Source of the DNA: Bradyrhizobium sp. ISRA430
GTDB lineage: Bacteria > Pseudomonadota > Alphaproteobacteria > Rhizobiales > Xanthobacteraceae
Reading direction: 5' to 3'
Length of the DNA stretch: 64,000 nucleotides
NCBI RefSeq assembly: GCF_029909975.1
Contig: NZ_CP094516.1
Coordinates: 62,001-126,000 of the forward strand
In this document: in pieces, positions 30,910 to 38,298 of the stretch
How the letters are laid out: the number at the start of each line of letters is the position of its first letter
Numbering within the stretch: position 1 is the stretch's first letter
Notes under the pieces: model-generated
Seen by the model: only the letters and a program-made list of their open reading frames with translations
Told to the model about the DNA's origin: nothing
Databases searched by the model: none
Made by a program: the position numbers and the translations under genes

Positions 30910-31689
30910 TCACGTCCTGACTGCCCGGACCGGCTTCGGCTCGGCCGCTGGCCGGGTCCCCCGTAATTCGGCAGCAATTTCAGTGTTCAGGACCTGTTCC
31001 AGCTTGGTCAGGACCCGGGCGATCGGGGCGGCATCGGTCACCCGGTGGTCCCAGCGGATCACGACATGGATGGTCTGGTCGCGCCCGACCACCCCATAGC
31101 TGACGATGAAGGGGCCGGGCGTGATGGCCTGGAGCTCGCCGCCGCCATAGGCGGCGACCGAGGTCACGGAGAAGCTGCCGAACCAGTTGCCCCGCTGGCG
31201 GCCGAAATTCAGCCCCACCGCCCAGGACAGCCGTCGCAGCGGCAGCGGCAGGCGGGTCGCCCGCATGATCTTGCGGAACATCGGCACATCCTGGATCGGC
31301 GCCGCCTTGGCATGCCTGATCTGGGCATCGATCTCGGCGAGCGGCAGGGCCTCCGGGGCCGCGACCCGCTGCGGCAGCACGCATTCCTCGCCGTCCTCGG
31401 TCCGCGCGATCGCAATCAGCGCCACGCTCTTGGGCAGCTCGTAAAGCGCCGGCCGGGGCCATTTGGCGTAGACCGTGCGCAGGATCGGCTCGTCCCGGGC
31501 AACGAGGGCGAAGGCCTTGACGAACATCGCGGCCCAACCGGCTGGCGCCAGCGCGGTGGCGCGCGCCTCGAGCAAGGGACGGATCTGAAGCGGTCGGGAC
31601 AGGGAAACGAATGGCACGCTCATCGAGGCGCGCATGAGGTCGCAAATCAGACGGCGTGGCAGCGAAATGTGCTTTGGTGTACCGCGCAT
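30910..31689 (-). CDS. 2-oxoacid dehydrogenase E2-type acyltransferase domain protein
   Basis: A 259-residue protein with the catalytic fold of E2 acyltransferases but no lipoyl or E1/E3-binding domain. The start is MRGTPKHISLPRRLICDLMR. The C-terminal active-site motif reads RWDHRVTDAAP, keeping the His and Asp of the classic DHRVxDG motif. Without lipoyl domains it cannot act as a normal complex core, so an acyl-CoA transferase with a free substrate is more likely. ATG at 31689; the frame extends upstream without conservation. Confidence 0.82.
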   Translation of the reverse strand: MRGTPKHISLPRRLICDLMRASMSVPFVSLSRPLQIRPLLEARATALAPAGWAAMFVKAFALVARDEPILRTVYAKWPRPALYELPKSVALIAIARTEDGEECVLPQRVAAPEALPLAEIDAQIRHAKAAPIQDVPMFRKIMRATRLPLPLRRLSWAVGLNFGRQRGNWFGSFSVTSVAAYGGGELQAITPGPFIVSYGVVGRDQTIHVVIRWDHRVTDAAPIARVLTKLEQVLNTEIAAELRGTRPAAEPKPVRAVRT

Positions 31690-31795
31690 CGTTCTCCGGT
31701 TCCCGCGGATTGAAATGGGGTGCGGCGAGGGGCTCCCGCTCGCCGTCTGCACTAGCACGAACCAACCGGCTGGGGGCCGGTGTCGGTTCGGCCCA

Positions 31796-32179
31796 TCATG
31801 GGGCTGGCGTCGCCAGCGGCTTGGTCTTGTCGACGATGTAGATCCCAAGGACTTTCAATGACTTGTCGCCATGGGTCTTGGCGTCATGCACGACGCCGGC
31901 CGGGATCTGGTAGGAATCGCCGGCTTTCAGATGCTTGTCCGGCTGACCCTCGATGACGAGGTCGGCCTCGCCCTCCAATACATAGCCCGTCTCGATCCCG
32001 GGATGAGTGTGGCGGCCGGCGGCGCCGCCCGGGGGCACTTCGGCGACGGCGGTCACCGTCGTGTAGCCTTCCGGAAAGTCGATCTTCTGGAGCGGGGTGC
32101 GCTTGATACCGGATTGCTGGGCGAAGGCCGAAAAAGCGAGGCCTGCGAAGGTCAGAGCGAGCAAAGTCTTCTTGATCAT
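31796..32179 (-). CDS. Exported cupin-domain protein
   Basis: A 127-residue secreted single-cupin protein. Signal peptide MIKKTLLALTFAGLAFSAFA. Cupin motif 1 is GRHTHPGIETGYVLEGEADL, with two His and a Glu as metal ligands; motif 2 is AGDSYQIPAGVVHDAKT. No catalytic function can be assigned. GGAGGAAC directly precedes the ATG. The next gene on the strand (aldolase) is 67 bases upstream. Confidence 0.88.
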   Translation of the reverse strand: MIKKTLLALTFAGLAFSAFAQQSGIKRTPLQKIDFPEGYTTVTAVAEVPPGGAAGRHTHPGIETGYVLEGEADLVIEGQPDKHLKAGDSYQIPAGVVHDAKTHGDKSLKVLGIYIVDKTKPLATPAP

Positions 32180-32246
32180 GAAAGTTCCTCCCTGGAGCGG
32201 CAGACCCTAGCAGCGCGGCCGTTCCCGGCAAGGCCAGCCCGCCCAT

Positions 32247-33020
32247 TCAGCGCTTGATCCCTTCGAACGCGGCCATGATGCCACGCTGGAACAGCGACCA
32301 GTCGAAGCCGAGCGCGATGGCGCGGTAGCCGCGGTCGATCAGCCGGTTAGCCTGCTCGGCGGTGCGCGCGACGCCGCCGATCGGCACGCCACTTCTGAGG
32401 ATGCCGGCCTCGGCGCGGGCGATCAGCTCGAGCAGCTCCGGATCATCCATCTGCCCGCGCTTGTTGATGGAGGTCGCGAGATCGCCGGGGCCGATCACAG
32501 CGACGTCGATGCCGGGCGTGGCCATGATCTCGTCGATGCGGTTGACCGCGTCGACATGCTCGATGGTGATCATGCAGATCATCTCGTCGTCGGCGCCGGC
32601 CATGTAATCCGGCATCGACTGGCCCCAGCGGAACGGCGCGTGGAAGGGGCCCCAGAGCCGGTCGCCGCGCGGCGGGTAGCGCACACTGCGCACCGCTTTC
32701 TCGGCATCTTCGCGGTTGGTGATCATCGGAAAATTGATGCCGAAGGCGCCGATGTCCATCGGCGCCTTTGCAAGCCACGGCTCGTTGGCCGCGATCCGCA
32801 CCAGCGGCGTGCAGGGCGTCCCCGTGGTGGCGGCGATCATCGCGTGGGCTTCCGACAGACCGATCGGTCCGTGCTCGAGATCGACGATGATCCAGTCGAG
32901 CGAGCGCGCCATGATCTGCACGGTCTGCACGCTCGGGATCGTCGCGATCGCGCCGAAGGCGGGACGGCCCTCGCGCCAAAGCTGGCGGAGACGGTTGAGC
33001 GGCGTTGATGGGACCGACAT
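32247..33020 (-). CDS. HpcH/HpaI-family aldolase
   Basis: A 257-residue class II pyruvate aldolase-like TIM barrel. WIIVDLEHGPIGLSEAHAMI carries catalytic His and metal region, RIAANEPWLAKAPMDIGAFG follows, then MICMITIEHVDAVNRIDEI with the metal Glu and VIGPGDLATSI with the metal Asp. Related enzymes act on 4-hydroxy-2-oxo acids; the real substrate here is not known. ATG at 33020. Confidence 0.88.
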   Translation of the reverse strand: MSVPSTPLNRLRQLWREGRPAFGAIATIPSVQTVQIMARSLDWIIVDLEHGPIGLSEAHAMIAATTGTPCTPLVRIAANEPWLAKAPMDIGAFGINFPMITNREDAEKAVRSVRYPPRGDRLWGPFHAPFRWGQSMPDYMAGADDEMICMITIEHVDAVNRIDEIMATPGIDVAVIGPGDLATSINKRGQMDDPELLELIARAEAGILRSGVPIGGVARTAEQANRLIDRGYRAIALGFDWSLFQRGIMAAFEGIKR

Positions 33021-33082
33021 GGGAAACCTGCGGCGGGATGACGACGGCAGAGGCTAGCAGCCCGCCGCGTGGGCCGAAAGTC

Positions 33083-33174
33083 GGCTCTAAAGCGCGCCGC
33101 GCTTTAAAGCCTTAGTTTTGTTGGAGCATGATCTGGTCGGAAAACCGCTGCACACTTTTCCGGATCATACTCTA
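33083..33174. repeat. Palindromic repeat (GAGCATGATC / GATCATACTC type) at the murI 3' end
   Basis: A first stem AAAGCGC facing GCGCTTT (about 33090-33107) is followed by GAGCATGATC, CGGAAAACCGCTGCACAC and TTTTCCGGATCATACTC. This looks like the very common Bradyrhizobium GAGCATGATC element. It runs into the murI stop codon (33172-33174), so the repeat supplies or abuts the end of that gene. Confidence 0.7.
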
Positions 33175-33969
33175 AGCCGGCACGCGGCCGCCGAAGAACG
33201 GTGTCAGCGTGGGCCCAAGCCCATGCGCGCGGTTCGAGGTGAAGATCATCTCGGCGCCGGTCTGGACGAGATCGGCAGCTTTCGGCCCCAGCAGATCCGA
33301 GACGCGGCGGGCGATCGCAGGCGCCGGATCGATCCAGTCGACCGGCCAGGGCGCAAGCTTCTTCAATCGTTCGAGCAGCAGCGGATAGTGCGTGCAGGCG
33401 AGCACGACCGTGTCGGTGCGCGCAGTCGCGTCCTCGGGGTCACCGACGAAGCAGGGTTTCAGTTCGGCGAGGATGTCGCCGTCGCTGATCGGCTTGCCGC
33501 CAAGCGCGGCTTCGGCGAGCGAGGCGAGCTCGGGCGAGCCGACCAGCGTCACCTCGCAGCCTTGCGCGAAGTCGCGGATCAGCGCGCGCGTATATTCGCG
33601 CTTCACCGTGCCCTTGGTGCCGAGCACCGAGACGCGGCGGGTCTTCGACTGCGCGCAGGCCGGTTTGATCGCCGGCACCGTACCGACGAAGGGCACGGAA
33701 TAAGCGGCGCGTAGCTGCGATAGGACCAGGGTGGAAGCCGTGTTGCAGGCGATGACGATGAGGTCAGGATCGTGCGTGCCAATCAGTTCCCCCATCAGCG
33801 GCACCACGCGGGCGACGATCTCGTCCTCGCTGTGGTGGCCGTAGGGAAAGAAGGCATCGTCGGCGACATAAACGTAATGCGCGTCGGGGCGCGCGGCCAC
33901 GACCTCGCGCAACACCGTGAGCCCGCCAAGGCCGGAATCGAACACCAGGATGGTCGGAATATCGGTCAC
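33172..33969 (-). CDS. murI: Glutamate racemase
   Basis: A 265-residue enzyme making D-glutamate for peptidoglycan. ILVFDSGLGGLTVLREVV holds the first catalytic Asp region, VIACNTASTLVLSQLR the first catalytic Cys, and LACTHYPLLLERL the second Cys with its His. Complete, ATG at 33969. The stop codon lies at the boundary of a palindromic repeat, so the last residues (FFGGRVPA) may be affected by insertion. Confidence 0.95.
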   Translation of the reverse strand: MTDIPTILVFDSGLGGLTVLREVVAARPDAHYVYVADDAFFPYGHHSEDEIVARVVPLMGELIGTHDPDLIVIACNTASTLVLSQLRAAYSVPFVGTVPAIKPACAQSKTRRVSVLGTKGTVKREYTRALIRDFAQGCEVTLVGSPELASLAEAALGGKPISDGDILAELKPCFVGDPEDATARTDTVVLACTHYPLLLERLKKLAPWPVDWIDPAPAIARRVSDLLGPKAADLVQTGAEMIFTSNRAHGLGPTLTPFFGGRVPA

Positions 33970-34148
33970 GTCGCTAGCTTAGCCCTCGCATGGTTACCAT
34001 TCGGTTTTTGGGGCGCTTTTGCGGCCAAGCCGCCAGAATATTGATTTGGAACAATTCCAATTCGTAACTGCCGTCCTATCCCGCTATCAGGAAGCCGTGC
34101 TGCGGTGCGGGCGGCGACGACATACCCGCAAATTCCGGGGAAGCTGAC

Positions 34149-34706
34149 ATGATCAGAAATACGAATGCCGGCTGGGGCAGCGTCGCCCGATGGCTGCACT
34201 GGATCTTGGCGCTGGCGATCATCGGAATGATCGGCTTCGGCTGGTGGATGAACCACATCCCGGCGCGCCCCGACCGGTTCTTTTACCGTTCGATCCACGC
34301 CGACATCGGCTATGTGATCCTGCTGCTCACATTCATCCGCCTGGTCTGGCGCGCCATCAACCCCACGCCGGCGCTGCCGGCCGAGACCTCGCGCTGGCAG
34401 AAGATCGTCGCCCACGTCAGCCATGGCGCGCTCTATCTCGTCGTCATTCTGGTCGCGATGCTGGGCTGGGCGCATTCCGGTGCGCGTTCGCCCGACTACT
34501 CTGACTTCTTCGGCCTGTTTCACGTGCCGCAATTCACCTCTCCCGACCGCGCGGCAGCAGGCGCCTATGAGGACCGTCACATCTTCTTTGCCTATGTGCT
34601 GCTTGCGCTGATCGCGTTTCACCTGGTCGCCGCCCTCTGGCACCAGTTCATCCGCCGCGACCGTGTTGTGGCGCGGATGGTGACGGGCGAGGCCGAGGCG
34701 GGGTAG
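34149..34706 (+). CDS. Cytochrome b561 family protein
   Basis: A 185-residue four-helix membrane protein of the bacterial cytochrome b561 (CybB/YodB) family, shuttling electrons from quinol. Haem-ligand His residues appear in SVARWLHWILALAIIGMIGF, FYRSIHADIGYVILLLTFI, AHVSHGALYLVVILVAMLG and DRHIFFAYVLLALIAFHLVA. ATG at 34149 follows GGGGAAGCTGAC. The physiological acceptor is unknown. Confidence 0.92.
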   Translation: MIRNTNAGWGSVARWLHWILALAIIGMIGFGWWMNHIPARPDRFFYRSIHADIGYVILLLTFIRLVWRAINPTPALPAETSRWQKIVAHVSHGALYLVVILVAMLGWAHSGARSPDYSDFFGLFHVPQFTSPDRAAAGAYEDRHIFFAYVLLALIAFHLVAALWHQFIRRDRVVARMVTGEAEAG

Positions 34707-34753
34707 GGGCGTTTTCGCGAGGGCGTTGCGAGTGCTGTAGCCCCATACGCCGC

Positions 34754-34872
34754 TGTCGTGCCCCGGCTTGGCCGGGGCATCCAGTACGCCGCGGTTGCTC
34801 CGTATCCTCGCGCCGCCTCTGGAATACTGGATCGCCCGCCCCAGTGCGCAATTGCGCACAAGGCGGGCGATA
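34754..34872. repeat. Intergenic repeat (GTCGTGCCCCGGC family)
   Basis: Begins TGTCGTGCCCCGGCTTGGCC and contains GGGGCATCCAGTACGCCGCGG, then ATACTGGATCGCCCGCC and a GGCGGGCGATAA end. The element at 55189-55292 shares GCATCCAGTACGCCGCGG and ATACTGGATCGCCCG, so the two belong to one dispersed family. Confidence 0.75.
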
Positions 34873-34906
34873 ACAGTGAGATTATGCGACGCGCGCACCC
34901 CAATCG

Positions 34907-34986
34907 CGTCATTGCGAGCGCACCGAAGCACTCCAGACTATCTCCGTGGAAAGATTCTGGATTGCTTCGCTGCGCTCGCAATGACG
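34907..34986. repeat. Intergenic palindromic repeat (GTCATTGCG family), second copy
   Basis: Same family as 5065-5151: CGTCATTGCGAGCGCACCGA opening, TCTGGATTGCTTCGCTGCGC then TCGCAATGACG closing. It lies right behind the element at 34754, so this roughly 320-base gap between cytochrome b561 and the cyclic-nucleotide-binding protein is almost entirely repeat DNA. Confidence 0.8.
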
Positions 34987-35023
34987 ACACTATTAGTCCC
35001 GTCGTCGAACCAGACGGCGCCGA

Positions 35024-35830
35024 TCACGCGATCCTGTTCGTGGTCGCCGCCCGCTCTGCCGCGAGCTGGTCCTGCAGGCGCTGGATGTTCTGCAGCAGGC
35101 GCTGGCTGGTGAGGACCAGGAAGTAGTAGCCGAATTGCGGATCCTGGAAGTAGATCTCGAGCAGCCGATCATAGGTGATGGTCAGCACCTGTCCGTCTTC
35201 GATGCACTCGACCGTGCCGGTTCGGCGGTTGTCCGGCGTCAGGAAGCCGAGCTCTCCCATCAGGGTTCCGGGCAGGATCTCGACATTGATCTCCTTGACC
35301 AGGAATTTTCCGGTGACCGTCAGGTACATTTCGTTCGCGGGATCGCGCAGCTTGAACAGGACATCGCCGCTGCGATATTTGCGCTCGGTCATGAACGGCT
35401 TGAGCCATTCGATCGACATGTCGCCTTCCGCTGCATGGCGCGCCTTCTTGACGAGCTTGAGCATCTGCCGCAGGCGCACGGCGTTGATCGGAAGCAGCAG
35501 CAGATACAGGAGGAACGTCGAGACGTTCGCGGAGAGCGCGCCGAAGGCGGCGAAGAACACGCAGCCGATCATGTTGACGACGCGCAACGGCACCATCGTC
35601 CGCATCAGCAAGGTGGCGACGAAGAAGCCGGCGCCGATGGCCGCGAGTAGATTGGCCAGCGTGATGTTGTGCAGAAAGATCTCCAGCAGCCGATTGAAGA
35701 TCGCGTCGTAGGTGACGTCGTTGGGATCGAGGCCCATCTGGACCAAAATCTTCGCGATCCTGAGGTTGTCCGTTGCCGCATCGAGAATGCGGTCGAGGAT
35801 CGTCGAAATGTCTGCGCTGCTGGACGCCAT
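35024..35830 (-). CDS. Membrane protein with cyclic nucleotide-binding domain
   Basis: A 268-residue protein. Three predicted helices lie at about residues 48-120 (LANLLAAIGAGFFVATLLM, VVNMIGCVFFAAFGAL, FLLYLLLLPINAVRL). They are followed by a CNB domain with KPFMTERKYRSGDVLFKLRD, EMYLTVTGKFLVKE, the cassette-like MGELGFLTPDNRRTGTVECI, and a C-terminal coiled stretch LQNIQRLQDQLAAERA. The layout (three TM then CNB) recalls Popeye-domain proteins. No catalytic output domain is present. ATG at 35830. Confidence 0.8.
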   Translation of the reverse strand: MASSSADISTILDRILDAATDNLRIAKILVQMGLDPNDVTYDAIFNRLLEIFLHNITLANLLAAIGAGFFVATLLMRTMVPLRVVNMIGCVFFAAFGALSANVSTFLLYLLLLPINAVRLRQMLKLVKKARHAAEGDMSIEWLKPFMTERKYRSGDVLFKLRDPANEMYLTVTGKFLVKEINVEILPGTLMGELGFLTPDNRRTGTVECIEDGQVLTITYDRLLEIYFQDPQFGYYFLVLTSQRLLQNIQRLQDQLAAERAATTNRIA

Positions 35831-36214
35831 GATATGTCCCCGCGTAAGGCCTTCAGTCCTGATCGATGGTCTTAAGACGTATAGCCGAAATCGAATGACG
35901 ACCGCTTGAATGGAGTTTCCGGCGGTCCTGCCGCAAGGGGCGAATTTTAACCCGAACGGGAGTTTCGGCAATTGCCCGTTCGTTGCGCCTGTGATCCGAA
36001 CAGATCGTGATTCGGCAGCGGGAGGGTTGTGAGCCGCACCAAATTCTCCGATCCGGCGTCAGCAGATCTTGTCGCCGCAATGCCGAGGCAATGGACGAAC
36101 GCCAGTTCATCCATCATTCTGTCCGCGCTCGACCCACAATCGGTCGAGACCTCGCCTGAACCAAAATGTCAACGACAAGGGGCGGGGAATGAACATGAGG
36201 GAGGACGGAATTCC
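35831..36214. other. Intergenic region upstream of the acyl-CoA synthetase
   Basis: 384 bases between divergent genes. The synthetase frame is open upstream from 36029, but those codons read like non-coding sequence. A strong ribosome binding site (GAGGGAGGACGG) lies just before the ATG at 36215. No promoter pair or repeat stands out. Confidence 0.45.
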
Positions 36215-38122
36215 ATGGCGGGCATTCACGCGCTCGATCGGCTTATCGGCAACGACTATCCGGATCTTTTGACGGACGAGGAGGTCCGGGCCTTCGAGCA
36301 GGTCCCGTATGCCGATCGCGTTGCGGCCGAGAGCACCTATGACGCGATCCAGCTTGGAGCTGCGCGCAACCCCGATGGGGCAGCGATCCAGTTCCTGCAA
36401 AATGCCGATCCGGCCGACACGCCGCTCGTCGTCAGCTACCGCGACTTCATCGCCCGCGTGACGCAGGCCGCCAACATGTTTCACGCGCTCGGCGCGGGCA
36501 AGGACGACGTCATCAGCTTCATGCTGCCGCTGGTGCCCGACGCCTTCGTGACGTTGTTCGGCGCGGAGGCCGCGGGCATCGCCAACCCCGTCAATCCGCT
36601 GCTGGAGCCGTACCAGATCGCCGAGATTCTCGAGGCTGCGAACACCAGGATCCTGGTGGTGCTGGGGCCGATGCCGGGCACCGACGTCTGGCAGAAGGTC
36701 GAGCAGATCCGCCCGCAGCTCAAACATCTCAAGGCGATCGTGCAGGTGGCCGGCGGCGGCGATCCCGACAAGGGAATCTACGCATTCAGCGACCTGATCA
36801 AGCAGCAGCCGTCCGACCGGCTCGTCAGCGGTCGCAAGATTCATCGCGACGACATCGCCGCTTATTTCCACACCGGCGGCACCACCGGCACGCCGAAGCT
36901 GGTCCGCCACACCCATGCCAACCAGGTCTATCAGGCGTGGGCGCTCGGTCTGATGCTGAAGTCGAAGCCCGGCGGCAACATGCTGTTCGGCATGCCGCTA
37001 TTTCATGTCGGTGGCTCGTTGACGCAGGTGCTGCTGACGCTGTCGAGCGGCGGATCGCTCGTCGTGCTGTCGCCGAGCGGATGGCGCAATCCGAATTCGG
37101 TGAAGAACATCTGGGGACTGGTCGAGCGCTTCAGGGTGGAGGCGCTGTCGAGCGTGCCGACGGTGCTCGCCGCCGCGCTCGCTGTGCCGCCGGGCAACGC
37201 CGACATCTCCAGCCTGAAATACGCCGCCGGCGGCGGCTCGGCGATACCCGTCGCCGTCGGCTCGGCGATCCAGGACAAGCTCAAGCTGCCGGTGGTCGAG
37301 GTCTACGGGATGACGGAGACGTCGAGCGTGCACACCCTGGCCTATCCGTCGCGGCCGATCCGGCTCGGCTCGGTCGGACTGCCGATGCCTTACGCACGCG
37401 TGCGCATCGTGCAGCTCGATGCCGACGGCCGCCTGATCCGCGACTGCGCGTCCGACGAGATCGGCGTCGTGATCATGGCCGGGCCCGGTGTGTTCGGCGG
37501 TTATCTCAACGACGAACACAACAAGGGCGCCTTCGTCGACGAGGTCTGGGTCAATTCCGGCGATCTCGGCCGGCTGGATCCCGACGGCTATCTCTGGATC
37601 ACCGGCCGCGCCAAGGATCTCGTGATCCGCGGCGGCCACAACATCGATCCGGCACCGATCGAGGAGATCATGTTCCGCCATCCCGCCGTCGGCTTCGCCG
37701 CGGTGGTCGGGCAGCCCGACGCCTATGCCGGCGAGCTGCCCGTCGGCTACGTGCAGCTCAAGCCGGGCGCCAAGGTCGAGCCGGGCGAGCTGGAGGCGTG
37801 GGTGCGCGAGCGTACGCCGGAGCGAGCCGCCGTGCCCGTGCAGGTCATCCCGATCGATCCGATGCCGGTGACCGGTGTCGGCAAGGTGTTCAAGCCGCAG
37901 CTTCGCTGGGACGCTGCGCAGCGCGTGTTCACCAAGGTGCTGGCGCCGATCGCCGAGCGCGGCATCGACTGCAAGGTGCAGGTCGGCGCCCATGGCAGCC
38001 ACGGCTCGATCGCCACGGTGACGCTCGCCGGGCTCCCGGAGGAAGAGCGCGAGCTGGTCGTCGGCGAGGTACACGCGCTGCTTGCACCGTTCGTGATGCG
38101 GCACGAGGTAGTGCACGCTTAG
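36215..38122 (+). CDS. Acyl-CoA synthetase (AMP-forming)
   Basis: A 635-residue ANL-superfamily ligase activating an organic acid with ATP and CoA. The P-loop-like motif is YFHTGGTTGTPKLVRHTHAN, then VYGMTETSS, the SGDLGRLDPDGYLWITGRAK hinge and the C-terminal lysine in TGVGKVFKPQLR. Beyond that lysine about 60 extra residues follow (LAPIAERGIDCKVQVGAHGS and beyond). The chain length of the acid is unknown. Nothing around it forms an obvious catabolic operon. Confidence 0.9.
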   Translation: MAGIHALDRLIGNDYPDLLTDEEVRAFEQVPYADRVAAESTYDAIQLGAARNPDGAAIQFLQNADPADTPLVVSYRDFIARVTQAANMFHALGAGKDDVISFMLPLVPDAFVTLFGAEAAGIANPVNPLLEPYQIAEILEAANTRILVVLGPMPGTDVWQKVEQIRPQLKHLKAIVQVAGGGDPDKGIYAFSDLIKQQPSDRLVSGRKIHRDDIAAYFHTGGTTGTPKLVRHTHANQVYQAWALGLMLKSKPGGNMLFGMPLFHVGGSLTQVLLTLSSGGSLVVLSPSGWRNPNSVKNIWGLVERFRVEALSSVPTVLAAALAVPPGNADISSLKYAAGGGSAIPVAVGSAIQDKLKLPVVEVYGMTETSSVHTLAYPSRPIRLGSVGLPMPYARVRIVQLDADGRLIRDCASDEIGVVIMAGPGVFGGYLNDEHNKGAFVDEVWVNSGDLGRLDPDGYLWITGRAKDLVIRGGHNIDPAPIEEIMFRHPAVGFAAVVGQPDAYAGELPVGYVQLKPGAKVEPGELEAWVRERTPERAAVPVQVIPIDPMPVTGVGKVFKPQLRWDAAQRVFTKVLAPIAERGIDCKVQVGAHGSHGSIATVTLAGLPEEERELVVGEVHALLAPFVMRHEVVHA

Positions 38123-38298
38123 TGCAGGCGCCTCGGATCAGGCCTGGCCCCAGCTCTCGCCAAATTCAGGCGAGGGCGCTTGGGCGCATTATCCATCGGC
38201 CCGCTTGGATGACCTTGTGTGACGGATATCACATAGGACGATTTGGCATTCGGCCATGCTGCCACTAGTGTTGTGGAATTGCATCCGGGGGGACTGCA

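Noticed and set aside
38225..38260. Sigma-54 promoter before the first caspase gene
   Set aside because: TTGGCATTCGGCCATGCT has GG and GC elements one base too far apart.
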